Shown piece by piece: positions 11,329-23,646 of a stretch of DNA of 64,000 nt (its first letter is position 1; every line of letters starts with the position of its first letter). Both the position numbers and the translations under genes were made by a program. The notes beneath the pieces are model-generated. The model had not been told where the DNA came from. It was given only the letters and a program-made list of their open reading frames with translations, and did not search any database. The stretch comes from Siphonodentalium dalli (lineage: Eukaryota; Mollusca; Scaphopoda; Gadilida; Siphonodentaliidae): positions 263,718,077 to 263,782,076 of the forward strand of contig CP136061.1 of NCBI GenBank assembly GCA_032622095.1, given 5' to 3'.

Positions 11329-11643
11329 ATGCTAGAAAACAAGATTCAACAATTCCGAAATGTTGGACAAATAACAATTATGAAAGCATTAAAGGTGCGG
11401 GAGTCCTTGGCAGTGGGTATATGCTGTGAAAAATTTCCAACGGTCAAAAACCGACACAAAAAGGACAATGTAGACAGACTTTGTCCGTATACAAATAAGA
11501 ACTTATTATATATCGCATACACAGTATGTTATTGTCATATGTTTGACCATTGTGTAAACAAAAGCATAAAAAGTTACTTTCCTGGTGTTTGTTTATATTA
11601 TGATGGTAAACATAAAGAGCGTTCTTTGTTGCTGAATTCCTGA
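11329..11643 (+). CDS. Unassigned 104-codon frame inside the 10.6-14.1 kb element
   Basis: ATG at 11329, stop at 11641-11643. Basic, with several cysteines and tyrosines (LYIAYTVCYCHMFDHC), no motif I recognise. It could be a decayed exon of the element's own transposase or a chance frame. It lies between the left terminal repeat and the LINE fragment. Confidence 0.2.
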   Translation: MLENKIQQFRNVGQITIMKALKVRESLAVGICCEKFPTVKNRHKKDNVDRLCPYTNKNLLYIAYTVCYCHMFDHCVNKSIKSYFPGVCLYYDGKHKERSLLLNS

Positions 11644-11756
11644 TATGGAACTAATAAAGAGCGTTTATATAATTTGTGTGTGATTAGCCAGTAACACGTA
11701 CGGTGCTGTCTTCTGTAACACAATCAGACTCTTGCTTGGGTAATATATAGTAGGTC

Positions 11757-13090
11757 TTTAAGATAAGATAAGATAAGATAAGATAGTTTATTACAATACA
11801 CCAGTGCAGGCAGTTGCAAATAACATAAAGTACAAGTAAATTAAACATAATACATAATATATGTGCATATAACAGTAAACAAACCTATAACTAGATCATA
11901 CATACGATTCTTAATGAAATATAAATTTCCCATAATTTTCATTTCCCCATATTTATATTTGTTCTCCTTTGGAAGAATAACCGGATAATGTTGCACACGG
12001 AATTCATAATTACTTCGTCTTCATTTTTCATTATAAAAATGAATTTATCATCATCGTTCATGTTTGTAAAGTGTATGTTATTAGTGTTAGCAACATCAAA
12101 TAATTCTTTCCTGAGGTCAGTGTACGCACTGCATTCCATTATGAAATGTTTTTCAGTTTCAACTTTTTTCCCATCACACATGAGACAAATTCTGTCTTTT
12201 AATAACGTCTTTGGATGTGTGTGTCGGCCTTTTTCTATAGCTAATATATGATTGCTAACACGCAGTAGGGTGAACATTTCTCTTGCCGTTGGTGATCGGA
12301 CGTGTTTGAGGTATGGTTCTATTTCATATTTGTCTTTGAACGTTCTATATGTTCGTAGTTTATTAGCACCATTCTTTTTGTCGTCATCGAATATATCTTT
12401 TTTGAAATTATTTACATGTTCTGATTTTAGTCTCTCAATTATAAGTTTGTCGGTGAATCCTATCGTTTTATTAGACTGTGATATATTGATACCTCTTTTT
12501 GCAAGATGTGTGTCCCACGTTGGAAGATTACATAATAGAGATTCTGTGAACGAATCATGTATTATATTTCCCGGTTGTGCAAAACGAAGTTTATTTAGAT
12601 ATTTGAACCTATTCCCGATGGCATTAACTGCTATGGGGTATCGACCTAGTTCAGCCCTCGAAGCATGATTTGACGCTTTTCTATTGAGTTGTAGTATATT
12701 TTTACAGAACTTTAAATGTGTCTGCTCAAGAGGGTAGTTATCAACAAACGGAAATTCCAATTCAGCAGCCCATATTTCGCAACCATACAACAGAATAGGC
12801 ATTATTAATTTGTCAAACAATTTACATTTAGTACTGAGAGACAATTCTGTCTGTGAATTCAATGAATTCGTCATGAAATACATAGCCTTTGAAGCTCGCC
12901 AGCTCAAGTTTTCACAAGCTCTCTCCATTTTACCGTCAAAACTGAAAATGAGACCCAAGTATTTATATTCTTCAACTACTTCTTAACGACTCACCATTTA
13001 TATAAAACTTATTTATGATAGCATGCTGTTTACACGATGAACGAAACTGTATGCGTTTTAGTGTTTTTCTGTTTACGGTGATTGGAACAA
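11757..13090 (-). mobile_element. 5'-truncated non-LTR retrotransposon, C-terminal half
   Basis: Minus-strand frame 12958-11939 (339 codons) reads YKYLGLIFSFDGK (with its upstream part), FDKLIMPILLYGCEIWAAE and CLMCDGKKVETEKHFIMECS, the thumb and C-terminal cysteine motif region of CR1/L2/RTE-type ORF2 proteins. Upstream, KTLKRIQFRSSCKQHAIINK continues to about 13085 after a frameshift near 12965. The 3' end is a (TATCT)n tail at 11760-11786. The catalytic palm is absent. Confidence 0.85.
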
Positions 13091-14842
13091 ATATGAATAT
13101 TTTCGACAACTAAGGCCTCCCGTGTCTTTAATTAAAAAAAAATTTGACTGAGTTTACAGACAATTTAAATGAAACAGTGACTGACCAACTGCGTGATATT
13201 CGAGTGGAGGGGAGTTCACATTACCAGGCATTGCATCATCTTTAGAAGTGAGACACGAAATTTAAACAAATATATGACGGCCGAACAACGAGACAGACTA
13301 ATGCGAAGACTTCTTAATTTTGTGAGTGACAATTCCAAATTCCAAACTTCAACTGACGACAATTAACTATACCCAAAACTACCGCTCTCGCAAAAAAAAA
13401 ACTGGACAAAAAAAAGGAAAGAGTGAAGGCATCAAAAACCAAGACGATCACCAATAAACGACAGAAAGTTAGCATATAGTATGGAAATATACATAGAGGA
13501 TCTCACATGAGTTTCTATTTTATACGGAATTTATCAACCGAGTTCACTAAATTCGATTTGAGTCGAGGTTTACCGAGTGCACTGACTTCAAGGAGAACAA
13601 ACTCTGCCCATCGTTCCGCCGGGGCCGAGTCAGTGTAAAATAATATATAAATATTCGATTGTATATAAAACAAACTTTGATTCTAGTACCGGAAGCTCTA
13701 CTGAAAGAGCAGTGTGATGTCAGGGAAGTTAAACGAAGTAATAATAAGACAAACTAACTAAGTCAAAACAACTCAGTGACAAAGAGACAGAGTATAAGCC
13801 ATAGAGAATGCGGTAGTTAATTAACACCTTTATTAACACCTTTGGCTTTGCTAATCTCATGTTCGTTTGTGTTCGTTGTTTAGTAGCTTTGCATTCAAAT
13901 AATGCTTATAACTCGAAAAATAAGTCATCAAAGTTGGAAATAACACCACATACACATATAATGGACCCACACGCACCCACAAACCAAATTTCACCCTTCT
14001 ATTCCGCTTTTTAGACCTGTGTTCGTTTATGTTCGTTTGTGTTCGTTTGTGAAATTGTGTTCGTTGTTTAGTAGGACCGACCAATACTGGCAATAGGCAA
14101 TAACATATATGGATCAAGACTAAAAGAGCAAATGGTTTTCATCTTTTAAATGTGGTTCAAATGCTCAAAATAATTTCCATTTTGTTTGTTTATTTATAAA
14201 TAGGCCTATTTATTTTTATTTTAATATTTAATTATTTTTTTTATTTTTTTTATTTTGGCATTTTGAATTTCGCGGTGACCATACCACCAGATTGGAAAGT
14301 TGTTAGAGCATTTAGTGATACTAGAAAAATCGCTTGTATCAAGTTGCGACATATAATGATATGGTATATGCATGCATTGTGCAATTGGCCAGGTGGGCAT
14401 TGGCTTTTGTTCGTCCACTATCGATTTTTACCCTCGACTTCATCCACAGACGGCGTCGGCGCACTTGCAGATTGGCGAAGGATGGATACCGCCCTGTTAA
14501 ATATTTAAGTGCGGATGAAACCAACGTCGGAATGGGTTTTGATTCAAAAAGCAAAACTGTATTTACCGGAATAAAAAAAAAAAAAAAATCGGAGATTATT
14601 GTCATGAATAAATGTTCGATCCAAATTCACTTGCTGATTTAAGAAAGTAACAACTCTTTACACAACTCAATGAATTTTGACCACCAAACAGACCCATCAT
14701 GCAGCTAGTACTTACTTAATTAACACTTACATGTATAGGCTACATGTACCGGTATAGGCACGCGGCCCATGCCTTTAATTGTGTTACCGCCAACCGACAA
14801 CATGCAGAGCGGCTGGGATGTTTCAATTTATCGGTATACCCA

Positions 14843-16509
14843 CAGGGACGTGGCGACAGGGGGGGTTGGGGTGTCTCACCTCCCCCCAACTTTGGTCAAA
14901 ATTTTCAACAGTTGGAAATTTCATACCTGCCAAAACGTTAGTTGGAAATTTCACACCAACAATAGGTTGAAAATGTTATTTTAGTTGATTTTCAAACAAT
15001 TTATTGGGGGGGAATTAATTGTTTTTGGACAAATATTTGCATATTTTCCTATTTTTGGTAAAATTTTTGGACTGAAATGGTCATCAGTCAGGGGGGGGGG
15101 GGGTCGGAAAAAATTTCAGGCACGTATGGCATTTTTTCCCTTTCGATCATTTTTTGTACCCACCCACCCCCACCGCCAATTTTATTTCCGTTTACGGCAG
15201 TTTTTTTCCGACCATTTTTTGACACCCCACCCCCCCCCCCCCCTTTTAACACTAAAACAGAGATTTGCGGGGGGGATTCACTGTAAACAGCTGTATATGA
15301 ATTTCTGTGCATACTATTTATCATGGATGTTAACATGGACATGTAAATAGGAATGAATAATTTTGAGGTCATTCGGCCAAAAAAACATGGCTGCCAGCGG
15401 CCATCTTGGATTTCAAAATTTGCAACAAAATACAACACGATAACTGCCTGCAGTCAGTTTACCAGTTAGAATTACATTATTTCTCTCATTCAAAGTGGTT
15501 TTGAAGCCCAACTCATTGCCAAAACACTAAAAAAACAAGCATAATTTTTTTTTTTAGTTGCGGAAAAAAATTGCTTGTTGGTGGCTTTGACCACCCACCC
15601 ACCCCGGCATACGTGCCGGAAATTTTGTTTTCACCCCCCCCCCCCCCCCCTGCATCAGTTTGAAATTTTCCAACCTTAGGGGGTTGACAGGTTGGAAATT
15701 TCCAACACTTGGAAAGCTTGTGTCCTGCTGGTCCCTACCCCGTGGGCAGTCAAATTACTGCTAGTTAATTTAAGAAAACAATAGTGTCATACATTTGGTC
15801 AACATTGTCATTGGAATTGTCATCAGTTGGAAATTTTCCAACCTAAGTGGGGGTGTCAGGTTTGAAATTTCCAACTCTAGGAAGGCTTGAGGCTAGTCTA
15901 GATGCTAGGATTTTGCGATTTTCATGTTCAAATTTCTAAATTTTCGCACACCGGGCCGAACAATGGTCGCCCCGGTGTGTCATTGTCCCTCCCCGTGGCC
16001 AATACAATAATAATATTTTACTACATTTGGTCAAACTTGTGGACTGAAATGGTCATCAATTGGAGAATTTACCAACCTGAGGAGGGGTATAAGATTTGAA
16101 ATTTTCAACACTAGGAAAGCTTCACTTGAGGCCAGTCAAGATGCTAGGATTTGAGATTTTCTTGTATAGTTTTCCAAATTTTCTCACACCGGGCCGAAGA
16201 ACCATGGTCAGCCCGGTGTGTCCTGTCCGTAGCCGTATGCATTTGTCTGGAGTTAGACCACTAGATGTTAGGATTTATGCAATTTTTCAGGTTAAAAATC
16301 TGAATGTTGTCATACTGGGAATATAGAACCATGGTTTATGAATATATAGGATATTAGGCATGAGTACTGATGTGCAAGGGGGGGGGGGTGCAAATGGAAT
16401 TATGCAAAACTTGTGTGTGGTGTGATTCTGATCCAATGGGGGGGGGGTGCAGTTGGAATTTCCGCAAGGTGGTCACCCCCATAACGGAGACCCTCTAGCC
16501 ACGTCCCTG
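14843..16509. mobile_element. Non-autonomous hAT element, CAGGGACGTGGC ends
   Basis: CAGGGACGTGGC at 14843 and GCCACGTCCCTG ending at 16509, flanked by TATACCCA on both sides (14835-14842, 16510-16517). Length 1667 bp. The interior is repetitive: TTGGAAATTTCCAAC-type palindromes, poly-G and poly-C runs, and GCACACCGGGCCGAA motifs. No transposase. A shorter relative lies at 19707-20424 and a reverse fragment at about 22930-23310. Confidence 0.88.
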
Positions 16510-16517
16510 TATACCCA

Positions 16518-18168
16518 TACTAACTTAACTACATAATTATTATGTCATTTAAAAGGTCAAATATGGTGTAATATTCACTTAAGATTGATATATACACTAT
16601 ACTTGAACATTATTATGACTTAATTATCAATTTTAGACTTGTTCTCGGTTGTTCTCGGTTGTTCTCTGTTCTCGGTAAATAGTATCACCCAAAGGTTACA
16701 GTGAAGTAATTATTTCCCATAGTCCTCAGTGTTAGCATATAATATATAGTCTTGATTGACAGCCGTCTTGTTCCTAAAGTGTATGCTTGGAGTCAGGTAA
16801 GCCCTGGTTAATAATATATAGCATGATAAACAAGAAAACCATAATCAGAAATGGTAACGCCCTCAATATCATATTATTAGCCATAAATATAAATTATAAT
16901 ATAAAATATATTGGTTACATGAATTCCGTTAAAACAACTAATTCAAATTATTACAAAAAACTACGGCTTATTACTGCAGATTTCTCATTCACCAGAAAGC
17001 TTCTAAATGAGGATCAACAATCGGAGGCATTGTGCTCCCGCCAAGAGTTCATGGCCCAGCCATTGTTCGTACCTAAACATCGAAAGCAATTAACACGGTC
17101 ATAATAGTTACATACTGTAACTATAAGATATCCAGCGAATACACACCCCACCACGAAAACCCGGAATATGTTGTCCTGCGATAAATCCCATTGCTATAGC
17201 TCAATTTGACACGGCCAGATTAGCCTTCCTACAATATCCTAAAACAATAGGCTCCAACACTCGATCAATTCAAAATATACATAGACTCATTCTTCTATTA
17301 TATAAAATACGAGTTCGACGACAAGTAATATGTTCAAGTGACTCCATGGACTCACAAGTAAATATCGAATGACGATACATATATTTGATCATATTTGTAA
17401 ACAAGCATTGCAAATAATGTTATTGGGACGAAAAGTCGCAAGACTTGTTCCGTATGATGATGATGATGATGATGATGATTATTATGATATGATTGATAGA
17501 ACAAACCACTATTATATGATGATCGTGTCGTTATTTGTTTAAAATACGTGTCAATTGACATATAAGTACCCGTTCCCTAATTAAAATCAACATATTTCGA
17601 CGATTTTATAGGACCACCGCGAATTCGGGGTCTTCCGCAAATAGACGTCCGCAAGTAGCGACCTACTGCGAATTGTCACAACCGGAAAAAACCCATTATC
17701 TATTTATAAAATGCCCAGCAAACCACAGCTTTCTAAAAATATGTACCACAGTATACACCCGAGGGGCGTTAATGAGTAGACGATCACCAGGATTGCATCT
17801 GCATCGGGCATGGAAAGTACCTTTAAATTTCGGATTTATAATCTAGAGTCAGAATTGCATGAACAAAATATTGACAATTTTACCTCACACCAAACAAATT
17901 CAAACTAGGAACAACGAGCTTTACAATGTGCCAATGTTTTGTTTGGCGCCTTAAATTTCAAGAGGAGTGATTGCATGCATTTTATATGTTTAAAGATGCA
18001 TAATCAGAATTAACGATCGCAAATTACTATTTCCTTGGCATTATTTTTGGGCAATTAATCGATACTGATAACTGGAGCGGCATTTAAAAAAAACGTTGTT
18101 GTTGTTGGAATCTGATGATATGGGGACCATCGAATCGAATTGAGTACCTTTAAATATCGAAACTGCTA
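16518..18168. other. No gene seen
   Basis: AT-rich sequence with three GTTCTCGGTT repeats (about 16640-16676) and an (ATG)n microsatellite at 17456-17480. The frame 16787-17104 has no recognisable family character. Confidence 0.5.
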
Positions 18169-18509
18169 TTAAAGGGGTACTGTACACTCAATCGGTCCAT
18201 TTATGTGACCATCTCCTTTTATACTCAACAGAATATAATTATGCAACAAATGAATGAATTTGAGCCATGGATTAGTGCAAAATACACACGTGTGCTCTAT
18301 GAACGACGCTAAAAACATGGTAACTAAATGCATACTTATTCATTATAGTTATCATGTTATTTGCATCATTAATAGAGCAGAAGAGTTTATTTTTGCACTA
18401 ATTCATTCATTTGTTGTATATGCATGTATTCTGTTGAATAAGAATATATTCTGTTGAATCACTAAAAAGGAGATGGTCCCGTAAATGGTCTGATTTTGTG
18501 TACAGTACG
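18169..18509. repeat. Foldback MITE, TTAAAGGGGTACTGTAC family, copy 1
   Basis: Begins TTAAAGGGGTACTGTACACT and ends GTGTACAGTAC, with long imperfect inverted arms (ATGAATGAATTTGAGCCATG against TAATTCATTCATTTGTTG). Two further copies at 38874-39209 and 62024-62345. No coding capacity. Confidence 0.78.
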
Positions 18510-19065
18510 AGTCCATGAGATATTGGTCGACATCTGCACCCCCAGGACTTAACTTCACCCCATTTGATTTCACCTATTTGATTTATTAATGTCTCCTCTA
18601 TTTTTTTCGGTTGTTAAAAAAAAATGGCAGCAGAGACTCCAGACAAGACGGCGTCTATCATGGCGGCCATTTTTTTGTATATACACCAGGTCTCATTGGT
18701 CGCTGTTATAGTAAAGATGATAACACATGCTGTCTTGTTTTCCGCTCGATTCGTTATGCTAATATACAACCGTTACAAACTAGCCAAAAATCCGACACCA
18801 AAATCCAAATATGGCGGCCAAGATGGCTGCCGAAATGTGAAAATTTGCTATGTTCTGGTATTTTACCACATTTCATTTGTCTCTGTAGGAAAATATGGGC
18901 ATCTTGGCGTTATTTTATACATTTATCGTATAGAAGAGTCATTGACGAACGCACGGAGACCATAATATGCATTACTTGCTGGATATTTTTGTCCGATATC
19001 GACGCTAATAACGCGATGTCTGATTCGAATTAATGAATGTTATTGCTATCATAACAACACCCATG

Positions 19066-19070
<5 letters not shown>

Positions 19071-19110
<40 letters not shown>
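19071..19110. repeat. (AT)n microsatellite
   Basis: About twenty AT units between CACAC and GTGCAG. Confidence 0.9.
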
Positions 19111-19113
<3 letters not shown>

Positions 19114-19227
19114 CAGGAGATACTCGAGCTAGGATTCCTCTTATAACTGAGTTGAGGAATATTCACCCAAATGCAAGATGACGGCCAAAATGGCCATTGG
19201 CCTTATTTGTTTACAAATAACCTAATG

Positions 19228-21185
19228 CCCAGAGTCGTTATTTCGCTAAAATCCGGATTCAGAATCCGAAGCCGATTACGGCAATCGGCAAACCTCGGTG
19301 ATTTCCGTACGCAAATATTTTCCCAAGAACGATAATCCGAGAAGTTGCGATTGCCGATTACGGGTGCGGGGCTAATTCCCGATTCTAGGTCAGATTTTGA
19401 AATCCACGTGGTCTCCGAAACTATGTTTAATGTTCTCCCAGCGTCAAACATGGCTCATGTATTTGACACAAGTATCATTTGTATCTTATATTTATAAAGT
19501 TCATGTTTGTTGTGAAAGTCATGCTTTTCTTCTATGTGTATATACACGGCACATAATTTGTTGCCAATCCGACTTAATCGCATCTTTTTTTCCAAGTTAA
19601 AGTGTGTTTATTGATGAGGGCAAGCATATCTAAACGTGACAGCTCTAGGCCTCCTGAATCAAATTCCGAAGATGTTGTGAAGAACACACGAAACTTGTCA
19701 GTTGAACAGGGACGTGACGACAGGGGTTGGTTGGGTGTCTCGACCCCCACCCCGAACTTTGGTACAATTTGCTTAGCTGTGCAGTCATGCATACGTGAGG
19801 AAAATCAGGATTATTTTGACTAACTTTTCCAAATAATGATACGTACAAGCCAACAAACGCAACAAACACACCCGATTTTAAATAAATACATATACAAACT
19901 TATGACTAACTCGGGAGAGGGGGTGTCCAGTGATCTGTATATATGTTCAACTTGTTTTGGTAGTCATGTTGCTTTGCCATTACTAATTATTTATTTTGTC
20001 AGTGTAATAACACATGGGACAGAGGGTACCCTTAAGTAAGTCAGCAATTGTCCCCCAACTCCTTTGTATGTCTAACAAATGTATGTGTTATATATCATGT
20101 GTTTTCTAAATTTGACATATATTTGAAATAAATATATCTAAACTAAACTTTGGTACATTCCAGCAGTCGGAAATTTCATGCATGACACAACATTAGTTGG
20201 ACATTAATTTGACACTATATATAGGTTGGTATTGTTCTCATTGTTTGATTTTTTTCAACCAGTAAAAGTTGGTAATTTTCCAATCTTAGTGTTTGTCAGG
20301 TTGGATATTTCCAAGGGGAGCAAATGGAATTCTGCGAACCTGTGAGATTGATGTTTGGTTCAATGGGGGGGGGGGGGTGGTGCAGTTAGTCGGAAATTTG
20401 AGGAAACATCTAGCCACGTCCCTAGAACATATGTATGTTGTCTATACATAGACTATTGTGCAAAACGACTGCATTTAACGAAACAAAACATTTTAAACAT
20501 GGAATTGCTATAAGACTAGATGTTAGTACATACGTGTATCTGATAATCCATCGATATCATATAATCCTACTATTTCTTGAATAAGAAGAAACATTATAAT
20601 AACGAACACAGCAGAAGACATATCCATGCAGGTTCGTATGAATTCGGTCAATGGTGACGTATCTGCCGAATTCGAAATCGACATGCGTTCGGGCGGTATT
20701 TTATGGATGGAATTATGAAATGGACATATGAAAGTGACAATCAACAATGATTAAATTTTGCTTCGCCATCAACCGAAATGCTCCCCCAGCGTTACTATCA
20801 ATAGCGTTATTATTTGGCTAATTTCAGTAATATTCTCCCAGTTTACATTCAATAAAACAAATTTGTCTCCGCATTTAAAATTCTTTGATATAGATCGTTT
20901 ATATTCTGCAATAATTTGTAAACAAGAGACGGATTCTTATCTTTTATTGTGTTTTTAAACTCCGAGGTGGCGAAATCTCGGTTTGTTTACATTACGATCA
21001 TTTGAGTCCGTAATCGGAATCCGAATCCAGATCTGGATTACCACGAAATTGAGATTACGGTCTGTTCGTTTACTGATTCTGCCAATTTCTGGTCTGTTCT
21101 TTTGCCGAACCAAGTCGTACGGGGACCAATCTGTAATCTGAATCCAGATTCTGAATCAGGATTTTAGCGAAATAACGCCTCTGGG
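19228..21185. mobile_element. Long-inverted-repeat element, CCCAGAGGCGTTATTTCGC ends
   Basis: CCCAGAGTCGTTATTTCGCT at 19228 and AGCGAAATAACGCCTCTGGG ending at 21185, with subterminal AATCCGGATTCAGAATCCG-type repeats on both sides. No clear target duplication. A hAT MITE (19707-20424) is nested in it. No transposase frame recognised. Confidence 0.65.
19707..20424. mobile_element. Short relative of the CAGGGACGTGGC hAT element
   Basis: Starts CAGGGACGTGACGACAGGGG and ends TAGCCACGTCCCT. The interior again has GGAAATTT motifs and a poly-G run (20365-20377). Flanks (TTGAACA, TAGAACA) are only a decayed match for a duplication. Confidence 0.65.
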
Positions 21186-22816
21186 TTAATTAGTTCAGTT
21201 TTTATGAATCTACTCACTGGAAGCTCATCGATTTCATTGGTCGATTCGAACAAAGAGTGCGAAAATATGTACGCGCCAATATTTCTCTTCCGTGTCACTT
21301 TTGTTCTAACCAGCTAGAGATAGACATCTAAATTTGATTTGATTTCAAAAGTAGTCTATTATAATTGCTACAAATTTTTGGCCCACAGGCCTCTGACTCA
21401 TGATCTGTACCACAAACCTTTACATGCAAGTAGATCCGAATTCAAAGATAAACTAGGTCGATTGGATCGATAATTAAAGTACAAGTATATATATGAGAGT
21501 GGTGGTATAGATTTTGTGTTAGGGTCATTTTGATCATTTCATTTATTTTGACAGTCTTATTCACCAGGCCATTTTATTTTGTTGTCATCATTCATCTAAT
21601 TGTTATATATGTTTGCATGTTTGTTGTTTATGGCCTGAGATCTGAATTGTATTATCTATGTCTGGTTGATTCATCCGCAATAAATCATTTAAGTGATAGC
21701 TGCCTTTATCTGAACCCTATACCCTGGTCATTAGAAATAGAAAAAATCGCCGAAAATCGCTGATTTTGACACTAGTGAGCAACTCCACACCTGCTTACTA
21801 TTGTGAGTCGGGAACACTGAGTCGAAGAACTGTCCTTATATCACATCCAAATAAAAGTTCCCCAAATCCAAAATGGCGCCCACAATAGCGGACATATTTT
21901 GAAAAATCACCGAAAAGCCCTTATATTAGTTGACAGTTGAGCTGGAAATACTGAGGTGAAGTAATCACCCTACAGGCTACATCTCATGCAAGAAATGGTT
22001 TTCCAAATCGAAGATGGCGGCCAAAATGACGACCGAATTTGAAAACACGCCTACATTCCTTTTCTTTCTTACGATGGGCGCTATTGTTTCGCGAATTCTA
22101 CTCTCCATTACATGTATTCTTTTTAGTTTGACAATTGATACTCACAGTCAAGATGGCGGCTAAACTGGCGCCAGAAATTGAAAAGAAGTCGATATTTTCA
22201 CATACTAATTTCAACTTTTTGTCATAATATCGATATGTACCTGTATATAAACCATCTACTAGTTCAACTTAAAACGTCTAAAACGCATAACATAGCTCGT
22301 ATCCTTCTGTAATGACGAAAACCCACAATTAATAATGGCGATGTGGCATTTCGATATCCATTCTCCACTTAGCGCCGATAATGGTCGTATAACGGTAGGT
22401 CGAATAGTTATATCAGAAAAATTACCTGATACAGATTCTGAATTGCCACGTCCATAATTATCTGGACCAGCTTCCATTACTTTGTCTGATAAATCAACAA
22501 AATCGGATTGAGTACCTTTATTTATTAAAGCATGCATCATTGTTCTGCATTTTCCACTAACAGCTGCTTTTTCGCGAATTGATGAGTAATACGCTATAAT
22601 ATTAAATATAGTAGGGTAGATTAATTTTTTCACTAAACGATACTGTATACGATAAAAGAACTACCTTTCTCGTATTTACTTCGCGCACTACCTACTATTT
22701 TTCGCTCAGTTTGAATTCGCGCACTTGAAATTCGCGCACATATCTGCGCGAATTCAAAACTGACCAAAATATTTTCGTAAAATCTTGAATCTGATAACAA
22801 TTTCAGTTCTTATAGT
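21186..22816. other. No gene seen; AAGATGGCGGCC-bearing repeats
   Basis: Repeats with AAATCCAAAATGGCGCCC (about 21863), GAAGATGGCGGCCAAAATG (about 22010) and CAAGATGGCGGCTAAACTGG (about 22148). The minus-strand frame 22633-22259 has no recognised family. Confidence 0.5.
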
Positions 22817-23638
22817 CAGAGGCGGACTGGGCCAAAACACCGGCCCGGGAAATGAATATAATACCGGCCCATCTGCCGAAGGCATTTGCCGAGGCGCGGA
22901 GCGCCGAGTGGAGGAGAGGGTCTCTGTTCGGGGGGTGTCCACCTTGAGAAATTCCAACTGCACCCCCCCCCCCCCCTTGAATCAGAATCAGACCAAATAC
23001 ATGTTTTTGCATAATTCCATTTTCACCCCCTTGCACCTCAGTTCTCTGGCCTAATATCCTATATATTCATAGACCATAGTTCTATATATTCCCGGTATGA
23101 CACCATTCAGATATTTTTACCTGAAATATTGCATAAATTCTAACATCTAGCACACGGCTACGGAAAAGAGACCAGGACACACCGGGCTGTCCATGCATGG
23201 TTGTTCGGCTCGGGGTGAGAAAATTTTGAAAACTATACAAGAAAATCGCTAATCCTAGCATCTAGACTGGCCTCAACTGAAGCGTTCTTATTGTGTTAGA
23301 AATTTCAATTGGGGGAGGGTCCGGGAGGGGTGCGTGAGAATTTTTTTGGGAGTTACCGTTAAAATCTCGAGATTAACGGGGTCTTTACGTGGTGTTATAT
23401 GATGCTGACAAGTTCATTTAATGACAAAATTACGATTAGCCAATTAGGCTGGTTAAACAACACATGTGGCGGCCACGTCGGTTTCATTTGCGGCCCAACC
23501 ACATATACCCCCCCCCCCCCCAAACCGTAAAAAACCCTCGGATTCTCGCTTGATATAAAATCACGTGGAATCAGAATTTTTCCGGCCTCCGGCCCATCGG
23601 GAATTTACTCGGTATCCCGATCGGCCTGTCCGCCTCTG
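22817..23638. mobile_element. Non-autonomous hAT element, CAGAGGCGGAC ends
   Basis: CAGAGGCGGAC at 22817 and GTCCGCCTCTG ending at 23638, with CTTATAGT on both sides (22809-22816, 23639-23646). Length 822 bp. CCGGCCCATC/GATGGGCCGG-type subterminal repeats. A reverse-oriented fragment of the 14.8-16.5 kb family (about 22930-23310) is nested inside. Confidence 0.88.
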
Positions 23639-23646
23639 CTTATAGT

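Larger units (their letters stand above)
10608..14079. mobile_element. Long-TIR DNA transposon with 8-bp target duplication
   Basis: Inverted termini GGGTCCTACTAAACAACGAA (10608) and its inverse ending at 14079; the inverted similarity extends about 220 bp each side and includes GGGTGAAATTTGGTTTGTGG. ACCAATAC flanks both sides (10600-10607, 14080-14087). Subterminal tandem ACAAACGAACA repeats occur at both ends. Inside are a minus-strand LINE fragment (11760-13090), an unassigned frame at 11329-11643, and short frames at 13141-13362 (LTEFTDNLNETVTDQLRDIR; MTAEQRDRLMRRLLNF) that may be transposase relics. An 8-bp duplication fits hAT, P or KDZ-type elements; superfamily not determined. Confidence 0.78.

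Noticed and set aside
11988-12668. Plus-strand frames of 87 and 138 codons
   Set aside because: They are antisense shadows of the minus-strand LINE protein at 12958-11939.
22259-22633. 124-codon minus-strand frame with varied composition
   Set aside because: No family recognised, no splice context, and it sits in repeat-rich DNA. A protein search could reopen it.
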